Below the pieces are notes generated by a model. The model had not been told where the DNA came from. It ran no database searches and was given only the letters and a program-made list of their open reading frames with translations. From Rhynchopus euleeides (lineage: Eukaryota > Euglenozoa > Diplonemea > Diplonemida > Diplonemidae): DNA of 64,000 nucleotides. Each line of letters begins with the position of its first letter. The first letter of the stretch is position 1. Positions 19,839 through 32,207 of the stretch are shown in pieces. The stretch is taken from the NCBI GenBank assembly GCA_963210315.1, contig OY723280.1, forward strand, positions 1,798,001-1,862,000, given 5' to 3'. Position numbers and translations under genes: made by a program.

Positions 19839-20248
19839 TACAGTCTGGATTCGCTTGTAAGTAGGAAGGCTTCGCTGTATCGCAGCCCGGCCAGCAGGAG
19901 ATCACTGGTCCTTGAGGGTTCAAACTTCAGGGTGGAGGAGGACGGGGGAGCGACCACTCGTGACAGGTGTGCGTTGTGGGTGGAGTGGGTGCACGACAGA
20001 ATGGCCAAAGGGTCCACGAGATCTCTGCACACATTCCGTTATCGAGGAGATGGGCACCTAGCTGTGACGACAGGCAACAAACAAATCTCATCTGTTAGTT
20101 GCCCCCAATAGGCTTGGCGACCTTCAAGACTGCTTGAAAGTCGTTCGTGTTCTCGTCTCAGCCCTCCAGACAAGCAGATCTGTCTCGAGTTGGTGGGCTG
20201 TCGCCATGTATTCGATGGCACCGAGTGACGCTGCACAGAGGCAGACGA
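19839..20248. other. No gene seen
   Basis: A mixed-composition spacer. Frames of 60-95 codons are present but none resembles a known protein. Confidence 0.4.
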
Positions 20249-20430
20249 CACGGTGAACTCCAGCGGAGGTTACCCTACCTCCGCTGGAGTACACCGTGTG
20301 TCTCCCATGAGTCTCAACTAGCGGGAGTCTTAGCGTAAATTAGCTGGAAAATAGACTCCCGTCTCCAGTACAGACTGCAGACGTTAGACTCCCTCTTAGA
20401 CACTCGCTAGGGTGGCTGGAGTCCACCATG
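20249..20430. mobile_element. MITE-like relative of the CACGGTGG-TIR transposon
   Basis: 20249-20298 is a near-perfect palindrome with ends CACGGTGAACTCCAGCGGAG and CTCCGCTGGAGTACACCGTG, that is, two transposon ends head to head. Then come CTAGCGGGAGTC-type subterminal motifs, and GCTGGAGTCCACCATG ends at 20430. The same termini and motifs define the full transposon at 52615-54941. Confidence 0.7.
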
Positions 20431-20745
20431 TGTGCACCTTCAAAACAGAAGAGACCTGCATGACGAGGGCATCACCACCCACCGGGCCCCACCAGGCCAC
20501 CCGCTAGGTTCATTTTTTCTTCTCCGCTTCTCTGCCTTCTTTGGACTCTTTGAGCTCTGTGCGGATCACGATGGGGTCACTTTCTATTTTTTTATGGCGT
20601 TTTTTCTGACTGTTTTACTGTCCCAAAGTCACAAAAAAAACCGCCAAAAATGAGACCGACCTTTTTTTTTTCCAGAAAACCGGGAACCGGGAAACCCTGG
20701 TTTTGAAAACCGGAAAACCAGACCTATCTTATCCCCTGCCCCAGA

Positions 20746-20865
20746 CCAGCAACATAGGCAACTGCTGGTCTCCAGACCAGCTGGACCCCCCAAGCTACAT
20801 GCCTGCCAGCAACATAGGCAACTGCTGGTCTCGAGACCAGCTGGACCCCCCAAGCTACATGCCTG
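20746..20865 (+). repeat. Two 60-bp tandem repeats
   Basis: Period 60, each containing CAGCAACATAGGCAACTGCT, GGTCTCCAGACCAGCTGGAC and a CAAGCTACATGCCTG tail; one substitution between units. Upstream, AGACCTATCTTATCCCCTGC (20720) is an inverted match to GGTCAGGGTATAAGATAGAC at 19538. Confidence 0.85.
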
Positions 20866-21088
20866 TTCCCAGCTCAGGAAACTTTTGACCGTGCGGATCC
20901 TTGCGAACACTTCACACGCCCGGCAGGCTGTGGGGTGTTCTACGTTCAGAGAACGGCAACTGTCGTTGCTACCTTTCTCTCTTGTGATTGACTCGGTTTC
21001 AGTATTTTTTTATGTGTGATGAATGTTTCCTCTAGCATGAGCTTCGCCCCCTCGCACCCCCCCCATATTCTCACACGACACACAACAG

Positions 21089-24000
21089 GCACCCAGCGAT
21101 CCGCACCAATGGACCGCCGCGCATGTCGCTGCTTACCTCCGCAGCGTCAACCTCGCGGAGAAGTATGTGAAGGTAATCGAGGAGGAGGAGATCAACGGAA
21201 TCGTCTTCACCGGCCTCACCAAGGCCGACCTGAAGGAGGAGCCATTCCACATCTCCGGCTTCGGCCCCCTCCGCACCGCGACGGAGGCTATTGAGCACAT
21301 GAAGGCATTACGGCGGAAGGTCGACGAGGCTGGGCCCACCCCCTCCTTCGCCACCCCCTCCGCCGCACCGGCACCCGCGCCCCCCGCTGCCGCCGACACC
21401 CCTGCCCCCAGCGAGCCGCCGCCGCAGAAGGCGGTGCCGGCACCTCACGTCGCTGCCCACCCCGCCAGGGGCCCCACGACAAGCCCACACCACGGGCATG
21501 CCCACATGCCGCACCACGGTGCGCCGTATGACGCGACGCATGCGCCAGCACCTCCTCCGATGTCGCTGACACCGCAGAATGCTGACCTCCCGCCGCTCTC
21601 GACACCCCCCCTTGAGCAGCGGATGGGCGGGGTTGATGCCGTGCCCTTCGTGCCCGGGGGCATGCATATGGGGCCTCCTCCCGGGCCCATGCCTGTGAGG
21701 GGTCTCCCGCTGGGGATGCCGCCGATATTGGGTGGGCTGGAGCCGTGGCATGGCTTCTTCTCGCAGCACTCGCAGTTCGTGCCGTATCCCATCGGGGATG
21801 TGCCCGTGGGGCTGACCTTCCCGGAGTGCCCGCCGTGCCCGTCGCACACCGACTTCTCGTTTGAGACGCTTTGGCAGGCGGCGCATTCGAACCGCCTGGC
21901 AAACCAAGACCACCACCCCCACGGCGGGGCAGGCACCGGTGGTGCGCCGATCCGGCCTGCAGGAGGGGAACAGCACCACGCCACGCCGCGGGGGCCGCAT
22001 ATGGAGGCGATGCCGCCGGCTAACCAAGGTATGCAATGATCTGGGGTGGATTGTGAGTCCCCCGTCCCCTCACGTGCTCGGCAGGGTGGGTGGGGCGTGG
22101 GGTGGGGGTGGATGTATTGATTTGTGAAAAGAATGTCGGCCGTGTCCTGATGCGGGAAAGATCATGACTTCGATCGATCGATGGGTGGGTGGATGGGTGG
22201 CGTTATTTTGTGTTGTTATCTTCGAGCGGATCCTCTGTGTGCCGACTTTTTTATGGGGTGCTGTGGGGTGTGGGGTGTGTGTATGTTGCGCCCCTTCCCC
22301 TTTTGCCTTGTTCCCCCCCCCCCTCCCCTCCCCCCCCCTTTTTCACAATGTGGTTGCTTTTTTCACGCCCCCTCCCCTTCCCCCCTTTGCTAGGGCGTCT
22401 CAGCAATTTCCCTCTGCTCCATAAGGTTTACCGCCAATGACCGGCAACGAGCTGTCACAACTACTGGACCACGCGGGGGAGGCTGCAGGGCTGCACCACA
22501 CCGATGGGTTGATCGAGTTTACAGAGCCTGGGGTCGAGGAGCCGGTGGGGGCCACCACCTCTGCGGCGCAAGGGCAGGAGGCGAGGCGGCAGGCGGAGGA
22601 GCAGAGCCAGCTGCAGCTCGTGCTGGGAGGGAACAGGCACACCGTGCCGGTTGATGACATGTCGTCGTCATCGCCACCCCCGCCAGGGGGGAATTTCAAA
22701 CGGCCGAAGCCGATTGCGGAGTTTGAATTTGGGGTATGTATTGGGGGGGGGGGGGGGCACACGCATCGTTTTATCATAGTCTTGTAGAGGGCTCTTGGGT
22801 GCGGGGGTGAGTCTGGCAGTGGAGGCGGCGTCAGGGCTTTGCTCTGGTGCCAACCTGCGCTCAACAATAGTGTGCTCTCCTCATCACATCATGCCGCATG
22901 TGGCTTTCTTCTTCCGTTGTTCCATGTCTGCCTGATCACCACCTCCTTCCACAAACCGCAGAACCTGCAGCAGTATGACGCAGACGTGAGGCGGAAAATG
23001 AAGCTTGTTGGCGCGCGTGTTGAGCCTTTGGATGACTATGAAACCAACCTGACGTATGTCGACGTTGTGTCGAAGCCGCATGGTGCACCCTCAACAGTTC
23101 CATCTTCACCCCCCATCTTGTCCCTCGGGAATGCTACACCACCCCTGCCTTCCCTGCGCAGGTTTGCAAAAGTGGATGACCAAACGGATCTGACGAAGCC
23201 ACCTGTGAACTGGCTGAACGACGACGAGCGCATAGCTCGTGTGCACAACCCGGGTAACGTGGTGCACCCGACCAAAGTATGTTGCTTGTGGAAGGCAGCT
23301 CTCAGGTCTCCATCCCCACCACCACCCCCTGCCCACAGGAATTTCTCACGACCTCCCTTGGGATGTCTGCGCCTGACGCTGACAAGATCGACTTCATCGC
23401 GCATACTGAAAACCTGAAGAAGCTATACACTGCGCCCTTCACACAGCAGGACCTGAGCCTGTCTGTGCACAAGGTGGGGAACACGCTTGTCATTGAGGAT
23501 GTCAACACGCAGGCGATGAAGAAGCCCACAGACCTGATGATGTCGAAGCTGCTGTACTACTCCATCCTTGCTGGGGACAAGCTGGTGGATGAGAAGAAGT
23601 CGAAGGTTGCGGCAGCAGCAGCTGCGGCGCCCAGCGGTGCCGACAGCGCGGCACCTGCGGAGCAGCCCGCTGAGCCAGAGCCCTCCGCCAGCCAGCCTAG
23701 CGGGGAGAAGCCCGACAAGCCGAAGCCCGATGCACAGTTCGCCGTGCCGGATGGCTTCTACCGGAACATGAAGTGGCATTTCCAGGACCTCAACCTCCTG
23801 TTGGGCTCTGACCAGCTGGTGATGAAGCAGGACGAGGGTGCCAACGAGGTTGCCCTGAAGCTGCGCGATATCGACCAGCCGCTGGCCCCCTCAGATGCGC
23901 TGGAGTACTGGCTGGACAACGTGATGAACAACGTGCCCCAAGTCGCCATCTGCTACCATAAGGACGGGGTGACCCAGGGCTACCAGCTCATCAACACGGG

Positions 24001-26475
24001 GGAGATCCCCACCATGACAAAGGAGGCCCGGTTCGAGCCGCAGATTGTGCAGGAGTATGCTGGCAATGTGCTGCACTGGCTGAAGGAGAACTGCACGCGG
24101 GAGGCAGGCAGCTACATCCTGGTGCGTGAGGCGGGCAAGACGCTGAAGCTCTACGATCTCAGCTCTATCTACGACGAGGTGGAGGTATGCATGCAGTGCA
24201 GTGTAGTGTAGTGCAGTGTAGCAGCGGGTGTTGGTGTGGGGATCACGCGCCCCCTCTGACCGCCGACCCACCGCCCCCCTCCCCCACCGCACAGAAGGGC
24301 CAGGCGTCGCAGGAATCTGGCGATACGGCGTTGGTGCAGACAGGTATGACACGGCGGGACAATGCTTGTGGGATCTTCGCGTTTGACCTGCCTGGCGCAG
24401 TGAGCGTCTTTATTTTCATTATTCTTCTCCTTCTTTCTTCAGTTGATTTCGCCTATCGCCTTATCACCTCTCATCCCCCTCCTCGCTCTGCAGGTGGCAA
24501 CCAGGTGCAGGTCAAGCGCGACGTGCCCTTCGCCTACCCCGTGGCGATGCTGTGCTTCCGGATGGGCTCCAAGCTGACGGACAGCCAGAGCCCCCTGCAG
24601 GCTCAGAAGGCGGTGCAGATGCTCCAGAAGGCGATCGTGCTCCTTCCCGACGACACCTATCCAGAGATCAGGGCGCAGGCGCACGCATACCTGGCCACGG
24701 CGTACATCCTCAGCAAACGCGCAGAGGCGGGGCAGCAGGAGCAGGCCAACAAGCCCTTCGACATCTACGACGAGCTCGAGGGGTACAGCCTTGCTGCGGA
24801 TGAGCTGTGCAAGGCGCTTCTCACCCTCGAGAAGTATGACGAGTCCTCTGACAGGCTGGAGCTTCGCGAGCGGCTGACACACTGCTACCTGGAGCTGGCA
24901 GTGCGGTGCGCCTCGAAGGATGAGCTGTGCGACTGCCTGCAGTGGATTGCCAAGGCGGAGCAGGTCATCACCAGCACCAACAAGACGACCGAGCCGCTGG
25001 CCCTGATGCCGCCCCCGGGGTTCATCCCCGACAGCCCGCTGGCCGTCGGCAACGTGCCGTCGCCTGTCCCGCCGACCATCCCGTCGCAGGTCATCCAGGC
25101 CACGGCGCGTCTGATGGAGACGGTGGGCGACCTGCACCAGGCGGTGTCGCGCGTGCAGCTCAGCAACGCGGAGTTCAGCCTCACCCCGCTGCAAGAGCTG
25201 GTTCAGAGGCTCGCGGCAGGGACACACCCGAGCTCGGTGATCAGGCGGTGCATGCCGGTGTCGCTGCGGACGGATGACAACATCAACAAGGCTCTGGAGA
25301 TGTACTACTCTGCCATCAAGCAGGTCGCCATGATGGAGGGCGTGTCTGCGGAGCCCTCAGGCATCGAGGTGATCTACAGCACGCAGGCCGACCTGCGGAT
25401 GAAGCTGGGGCGGATGTACAACCTGTGGGCCACACGCCTGGTGCGGGAGAACCGGCTGCACAACGCGTCGGAGCAGTTCCGCAAAGCCTACACCTGCTTC
25501 AGCGACCCTGCTGCGGAGGTGGGGCGCGCCACGGCGGCGATGAACCTCGGGAAGCTGCTGATGACCCTCGCGGCAACCAACGCGGGGGACGCCCCCACCA
25601 CACTCAGCGAGAACGAAGAGTCCTTCACGAACAAGGCGCTGAGCTACTACCAGGACGCGGTGCAGATCCTGTCGAACAACAAGGGGCATGCCTCCCTGTT
25701 TCACGACGCGCAGATGCTGAGCGCCAACTCGCAGCGGCACCTCGCCAAGCGGATCAAGCACCACTTCGTGGCCCTGACGGAGCAGAGCACGGATGTGGAC
25801 TATGAGAAGCGGTGTGCGGATCTGCTCCAGAGCGCCATGCAGACCTACAGCGCGCTGAGCGATGAGGCTCTTGTGGCGGAGACGGATGCGCACCTGGGGC
25901 AGCTGTACTACATCACGCTGCACCGGAATTACGTTGGGCCCTCGGAAAGGAAGGCGAAGGCGGCTGCGCAGACGCAGCGGCAGGAGCGGAGGTTTAAGAT
26001 GTCGGAGGTGCACTTCTCGCGTGCTGCGGAGTTCTACGCAGCGAATAAGCACCACTGCATGTACCTCAAGCTGAGGCGTGACATCACGCGCCTGCACCTC
26101 TTCCAGCTGACTAGCAACGCTCCCACGCAGCAGTACCTCAAGACAGTGGTGCGGACTCTGCTGAAGGTGCATCCGTGGATGAGCAACTCGAAGGAGCTGA
26201 TGCAGCAGGGCGACCAGCGTGAGCTGCAGGAGGAGCTGCGCAGCCAGCTGGCGCTGATGAGGGATGTGCTGCAGGAGGCGATGACCGTCTACAGCAACGT
26301 GGCGTCGACACCCCCCAAGCGGCAGCTGTCCAAGGCGCAGGAGAGGCGGCTCAACCCCATCAACGACCTCAAGGAGCTGCATACCAAGGCGGCAGGCGCA
26401 GTGCCTGATGCAGACCTGCTCAAAACAGCCACCTCGCTTCTTGACTCGATCTCGAAGCTTATTCTTCGGGAGTGA
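21089..26475 (+). CDS. EDRF1: SAM domain-EDRF1 homologue (TPR protein), seven exons
   Basis: Exons by GT-AG and phase: 21089-22028, 22426-22733, 22962-23053, 23162-23276, 23339-24184, 24295-24343, 24494-26475. All junctions keep frame and give about 1,443 residues. Exon 1 encodes a SAM domain (HQWTAAHVAAYLRSVNL to LTKADLKE) and a ~220-residue Pro/Ala/His-rich linker. Later exons match EDRF1: ENLKKLYTAPF, then WHFQDLNLLLGSD, LEYWLDNVMNNVPQVAICYH and LKLYDLSSIYDE. Exon 7 holds FAYPVAMLCFRMGSKL and TPR-like helices. Animal EDRF1 was named for an effect on erythroid gene expression; its role in protists is unknown. No in-frame ATG precedes the SAM exon, which starts after ACACAACAG, so a first exon upstream is missing. 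The SAM fusion is unusual, but the phase-1 junction at intron 1 (CAAG|GTTTACC) supports a single gene. Confidence 0.88.
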
Positions 26476-28518
26476 TCTCCCTGCACATCTCTCAGAAATG
26501 CAGCAGACGGGCTGCTGACGACAAAACGATGCGTGGGCGGATCTCCAGGAGGTGGGCTGTCTCAGAGGCACCTGTCCTTCGAGTGTTGGGTGGCGGGCGG
26601 GGGGGGGGGGGTTCTGTTGCATTACTCAATCCCCTGCGTTGGGAACTGGCTCACAACTGGCCCAGTGCCGATTCCTGATCACGCCCGTTGTTGTTTTCTC
26701 TCTCTGGGGTGGGTGGGCCTTGGCACTGAATGTGGAGAAATAGCGAGCCGCCCTGGTGGAATGGGCGGCAGGGTAAGGAAGGCTTCGCCCCTTCCGCCGG
26801 TTCTTTTTGAGGTGTGTGCGGTGTTGGCAAAAGTGGAGATCGACATCAAGAGTGCAGCAGAGTGCTCGGTGTGGTGATCAGCACGGCTGCAAACAAATAA
26901 ACAAGATTTCCCCGTGTGGGCGTGGATGACGCTGCTCCCCTGGAATGCCGATGTGCCTGCATGTCTATTTCATCGCCACCCTTGCCCTAACCCGATCTTT
27001 CAGGTTTTGCATTATTGACAACCCGCCCTGCCCGTCTGTGCTGCCAGTCACACCGGTAGTTCTGTTGATTGGGTGTGGGGCGGGTCGTGACATGATATGT
27101 GATGTTTCGTTTCGTGTGTCTTCTTCAGCTTCTTTTCTATACCCACAGCAGGCTTGAGCAAAGGCGCGGAGTGCCCAGGTGGGATGTGTCTCTTCGTTAG
27201 GCGTGTCATTTTGCTTTGCAGCGGCAATGAGTTAAAAAATCCGCGCGGCAATTTTGTTTGTGATGCGAAGGTCAAACCAATGAAACAAAATCCACTAACT
27301 AACTTTCGACCCCACACGATGCAGGTGCCGGGTGACAGGAATTAGCGGGCTGCGACACAGCAACGGGCAGTGCAGCTGGCAGCTCTGTTGAGCCGTGGCT
27401 AAACTGGCAGCAGAAGTTTCAACAGCAGAAGCCCCGTTGTGCACGTCACTACTCTGGCCATCTCTCATGCCAGGCTAGCGGTCGTCGCCACCAAAAGAAA
27501 CTCCTCCGGCTCCGATCCCCACCACCCCGACGCCACATCGTCCCTCCGAGCGATACATCGTTTCCCAGTCAGGGTGTGCCCCGCTCCCGCCTCGGTCCTG
27601 TTTTTTTCTAACTTCGCTGTGCAGGACGGCCAGGCATCCTATATGTGTTGGCTGCCATCGGTTCAACGCACTGTCTGGTCTGGTCGGGTGGTGGGAGTAA
27701 GGTCGTGCAGGGTGGGCAATACGAACACAGGATAAGCACAATTGTCCAACAGAAGCGCAGATCCATCAAAAACGAAGTGTCGTGTGCCCGCCATTACAGC
27801 TACGCGCGGGAGTCCAGACCCCTTGTATTGTGTCCCTGCAACCACGGCAGCACTGGAACAGTAAGCACTTTCAGAATTGTGGAGGCGTAGCAAGGGGTGG
27901 TGGTGTGTGACTTCTAGGCCTTATATTAGTTTTCTCTTTTCATTAGAGAGGGAGGTCCCGTGCCAATTCTTCGTGCTTCCACCTGCACTGTCGAGGATCG
28001 AGGGGAACGGCATCTGTGCATCGGACGACCACCTCTCTTCTTCTGCATCTCATGCAATTTTTTTCTGGATTCAGCAACATATTTTGACATTGGATTGAGA
28101 CAATAGACAAGCCGATGGCCGTGAGGTTGCGAACGGCCACGACGTGTGTGGGGGTGGGGGTGGGGGCTGGTGCACTGCACCCTCACCCCAGCCACCGGTG
28201 GTGTTTGGTTATTCGTTTTGAAGGGTATTGCATTGAGCGTCGCGGCAGCCCTGCGTGTGGAGGGGGTCGGGGGGGGGGGGGGGTTGGGGTGGGGGGGGCG
28301 CGCGAGAGGGGTGGGTGCCCCAGTGATGAGCGAAAACCTGCGCGATGTTGTGTCGAAAAACGAGTCCGAACGTTAAAGGCAATCAGGTGAAGCGGTGCAA
28401 CGCTGGCCCAACCCCGATGATTGGAGATGCAAAGTGGGAGGGAACTGTCGGGGAAACCACACACACACACCCTCTGCAGACCTACCATAACACCACACAC
28501 AACACAAACACCGGCAAT
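26476..28518. other. Two-kb spacer, no gene supported
   Basis: It contains the EDRF1 3' end, mixed-composition sequence, and a G-rich block (28140-28310) before the NTF2-like array. Frames of 60-105 codons occur on both strands without recognisable features. Confidence 0.4.
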
Positions 28519-29030
28519 ATGATGATGAAGACGCTGGTTGTGGCCCTCGTGGTCGGCACTGCCTTTGCCGACAGCGACAAGGAGTCGAAGAACGTGCGGG
28601 CGATGAAGGCGTGGCTTGCCGAGATGTCGGCGGCGGCAGTGGACCCGACCCGTCTGCGGCGGCAGCGGAGTACCTGGACGTGGACAACTTCGAGTACCAG
28701 GTGCAGCCTGGGTCGCTGAGGTCCCCGCAGCGCACGTGGGCTGAGTACGTTGCTGTGTACCGCCAGATCTTCCCGGTGCTGTACTCGTGGTACCAGATCA
28801 CGTACGACCGCATCCTGGAGGACAAGAAGAACAACGCCGTTATCATTCTTGCGCACGGTGAGGGGGCGCTGACGAACGGGAAGCCGTACGGTCAGAACTA
28901 CATGGCGGTGTACACCTTCGACAAGCACCACAAGATGATTCGTGCTGACGAGTACGTCGACTCCCTGTTCACCGCCCAGTTCCTGGACATCCTGACGTGC
29001 AGCCCCGTCACTCCCGCCCCGAGTGCGTAA
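28519..29030 (+). pseudogene. Secreted NTF2/SnoaL-like protein, copy B (frameshifted)
   Basis: It starts MMMKTLVVALVVGTAFA, again a signal peptide, but the charged linker is shortened to ADSDKES. At about 28655 one T is missing compared with the other copies (CGTCTGCGG against CGTCTTGCGG). This shifts the frame and ends the natural product in an unrelated tail. The rest of the domain is intact in the next frame to the usual stop at 29030, with few other changes (V for A, K for E). Either a young pseudogene or a single-base sequencing error. First member of the three-copy tandem array. Confidence 0.85.
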
Positions 29031-29790
29031 TCACACACAGAGATGCGCACCTGCAGAGTCGTGTGCTTGCTGCCTTCACAGGGCACCATGTCACACGACA
29101 TTCATTCCTCATGCGAAATGCCAATGCCCCTGCTCAGCCCGATTCCCTGCCCAGCTTTCAGCCATGCTGGGCGTCACGCAGGTTGGTGTCACTGCTTGTC
29201 ACAGCTGTGAAGCACCGCCTTGCCTCCACTCTGCTTCTGTTGCTTCAGCCCCACAATAAGGGTACTGCGTTATGGTGGGTTGCTGTGGCTTGTGACTATC
29301 GCGTGTGGCGTCATTGTTTCCCTTTTGAGTTCCACGGCAAAGGTTCCGCTGCAGCATTCTCTTGGCGGCCTATCGCTGTGATGGTGCAAAGATGGTTGTT
29401 TCAACTTGTCAGAACGATGACTGGTCACTTCCAGTGTGATCAACGCGTTCTGTTCGCATTCTGCAACTTACATTCATCTTCTTGTTCCATGTTCCATTTC
29501 CCATCTTCCATTCCACTGCCGTGTCGTGCAGACCCGAACAGATCACATCACTCCGAGATAGTTGCCTCTGTGCACAACATCTTGGTGTCCTGTCTCCTGT
29601 TCGATATGCACGGAACTGCAACCATCCGAAGACACTCCGAACATACGTCAGCTGTCAGCTGATGCCACTGCGATATCTTGAACATGAATGCCAACCGGAG
29701 GTTCCTCATCGGTGCAAACTCCACGTCCAACTCGGCCTTCAGGGCAAACACAGGAAAGCAGAGCTCGAATGATGGAACATATGAAACCAC
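29031..29790 (+). repeat. Conserved 3' flank of NTF2-like unit, copy B
   Basis: Same block as 11163-11915, somewhat more diverged (for example, a replaced segment near 29393-29480) and ending in ACAGGAAAGCAGAGCTCGAA plus TGATGGAACAT. Confidence 0.85.
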
Positions 29791-30000
29791 AGCAAGAACC
29801 CTTCCCAACTCCCAACCCACCCCTCCTTGCCTCCACACATGAGCCCACTGCTGTGCCGCACAGAGCACATGTACTGAGTGGCCCCGTAGCTTCCTGGTAC
29901 CCACAACAGCAGCCTCTGCCTGCTGGTAGACTTGCTTGTTGATCTGAGGCACAGCCACACACACACACTGTGCAGACTTACCAACACAACCACCACCACT

Positions 30001-30615
30001 ATGATGATGAAGATGCTGCTGGTTGCGGCCCTCGTGGTCGGCACTGCCTTGGCCCACGGCGACAGGGAGGAGCGGAGGCAGGAGAGGAGGGAGCGCCGGG
30101 AGGAGCGCAGGGAGGAGAGGCGTGAGAGGAGGGAGGAGAGGAGGCGCGAGAACTGCAATGACAAGGAGTCGAAGAACGTGCGGGCGATGAAGGCGTGGCT
30201 TGCCGAGATGTCGGCGGCCGCAGTGGACCCGACCCGTCTTGCGGCGGCAGCGGAGTACCTGGACGTGGACAACTTCGAGTACCAGGTGCAGCCTGCGTCG
30301 CTGAGGTCCCCGCAGCGCACGTGGGCTGAGTACGTTGCTGCGTACCGCCAGATCTTCCCGGTGCTGTACTCGTGGTACCAGATCACGTACGACCGCGTCC
30401 TGGAGGACGAGAAGAACAACGCCGTCATCATTCTTGCGCACGGTGAGGGGGCGCTGACGAACGGGAAGCCGTACGGGCAGAAGTACATGGGTGTGTACAC
30501 CTTCGACAAGCACCACAAGATGATCCGTGCTGACGAGTACGTCGACTCCCTCTTCACCGCCCAGTTCCTGGACATCCTGACGTGCAGCCCCGTCACTCCC
30601 GCCCCGAGTGCGTAA
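30001..30615 (+). CDS. Secreted NTF2/SnoaL-like protein, copy C with Arg/Glu-rich expansion
   Basis: 204 residues: signal peptide MMMKMLLVAALVVGTALA, then a ~35-residue segment made almost only of Arg and Glu (EERRQERRERREERR type) where copies A and D have a short Lys/Asp stretch. The NTF2-like domain that follows differs from copy A at only a few positions (A for G, Q for E, K for N). The insert is built from GAGGAGAGG-like trinucleotide repeats, so slippage probably produced it. A charged single alpha-helix or coil extending from a secreted domain is the likely structure; its role is unknown. Confidence 0.9.
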   Translation: MMMKMLLVAALVVGTALAHGDREERRQERRERREERREERRERREERRRENCNDKESKNVRAMKAWLAEMSAAAVDPTRLAAAAEYLDVDNFEYQVQPASLRSPQRTWAEYVAAYRQIFPVLYSWYQITYDRVLEDEKNNAVIILAHGEGALTNGKPYGQKYMGVYTFDKHHKMIRADEYVDSLFTAQFLDILTCSPVTPAPSA

Positions 30616-31360
30616 TCACACACAGAGATGCGCACCTGCAGAGTCGTGTGCTTGCTGCCTCCACAGGGCACCAGGTCACATGACATATATTTTAGTCCCA
30701 ATGCGAAATGCCAATGGCCCTGCTCAGTCCCATCCCCTGCCCAGCTTTCAGCCATGCTGGGCATCACGCAGGTTGGTGTCACTGCTTGTCACAGCTGTGA
30801 AGCACCGCCTTGCCTCCGTTCTGCTTATGTTGCTTCAGCCCCATAATAACGGTCCTGCGTTATGGTGGGTTGCTGTGGCTTGTGACTATCGCGTGTGGCG
30901 TCGTTGTCTTTTGCTTTTCAGTTCCACGGCAAAGGTTCCGCTGCAGCATTCTCTTGGCGGCCTTTCGCTGTGATGGTGCAAGATTGCTTGATCCAACTTG
31001 CTGGAACGACGGATTGACCCAATGATCGCTCCGTTCTGTTCGCCTGTTGGCGTTCCGCCACCTACGCCCATCATTTTCCATGTCCCGTTTCCCATCTTCC
31101 ATTCCACTGCCGTGTCGTGCAGACCCGAACAGATCACATCACTCCGAGATGGTTGCCTCTGTGCACAACATCTTGATGTCCTGTCTCCTGTTCGATATGC
31201 ACGGAACTGCAACCCCTCCGAAAGTACTTCAGCTGTCAGCTGTTGCCACTGCGATGTCTCGAGAATGAATCACGACCGAAATTCCTCATCGATGCAAACT
31301 TTGTCGAACTCGGCCTTCAGGCCAAACACAGGAAAGCAGAGCTCGAATGATGGAACATGC
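30616..31360 (+). repeat. Conserved 3' flank of NTF2-like unit, copy C
   Basis: Very close to the copy A flank (11163-11915), including GTTCGCCTGTTGGCGTTCCG, which B and D lack. A and C are therefore the closest pair despite lying 19 kb apart. Confidence 0.88.
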
Positions 31361-31655
31361 CAACCCAAGAACGCCCCTCCCCAACTCCCTACCAGCCCCG
31401 AACCCCAGCCTGCTGCAAATGAGCCTTGTGCAGTGCCGCAGGGATTGGGCTCGCCAGTCAGTCTCTGTTGGGTCTCCCTGGTGATCTGTTGATCCGCACG
31501 ACACATCTGTTGTCTGTACCACCGTGCAGGAGCAGTGCGGGAGTGATGCGCTTCCCTGTTCTTGCGTTGTGTGGGTGTGTTTTTTGTGTGGCTTCATTTG
31601 AGATTGAGGGACACACACGCCACCCTGCAGAACTATCACCGACACCACCACCACT

Positions 31656-32207
31656 ATGATGATGAAGACACTCCTGGTTGCGGCCCTCGTGGTCGGCACT
31701 GCCTTCGCCCACGGCGACAGGCACAAGGACAAGAAGGACAAGAACTGCAATGACAAAGAGTCGAAGAACGTGCGGGCGATGAAGGCGTGGCTTGCCGAGA
31801 TGTCGGCGGCCGCAGTGGACCCGACCCGTCTTGCGGCGGCAGCGGAGTACCTGGACGTGGACAACTTCGAGTACCAGGTGCAGCCTGGGTCGCTGAGGTC
31901 CCCGCAGCGCACGTGGGCTGAGTACGTTGCCGCGTACCGCCAGATCTTCCCGGTGCTGTACTCGTGGTACGAGATCACGTACGACCGCGTCCTGGAGGAC
32001 GAGAAGAACAACGCCGTTATCATTCTTGCGCACGGTGAGGGGGCGCTGACGAACGGGAAGCCGTACGGTCAGAACTACATGGCGGTGTACACCTTCGACA
32101 AGCACCACAAGATGATCCGTGCTGACGAGTACGTCGACTCCCTCTTCACCGCCCAGTTCCTGGACATCCTGACGTGCAGCCCCGTCACTCCCGCCCCGAG
32201 TGCGTAA
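31656..32207 (+). CDS. Secreted NTF2/SnoaL-like protein, copy D
   Basis: 183 residues, nearly identical to copy A (H for R in the linker, A for G near YMAVYTF). Signal peptide MMMKTLLVAALVVGTAFA, Lys/Asp linker, then the complete NTF2/SnoaL-like domain with the EYVDS motif near the end. The start is fixed by the three consecutive Met codons shared by all copies. The upstream CA-rich leader contains CCTGCAGAAC like the others. Confidence 0.9.
   Translation: MMMKTLLVAALVVGTAFAHGDRHKDKKDKNCNDKESKNVRAMKAWLAEMSAAAVDPTRLAAAAEYLDVDNFEYQVQPGSLRSPQRTWAEYVAAYRQIFPVLYSWYEITYDRVLEDEKNNAVIILAHGEGALTNGKPYGQNYMAVYTFDKHHKMIRADEYVDSLFTAQFLDILTCSPVTPAPSA

Noticed and set aside
24187..24493. N-terminal part of a long frame continuing into EDRF1 exon 7
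   Set aside because: Includes two introns with good GT-AG borders; only 24295-24343 is coding.
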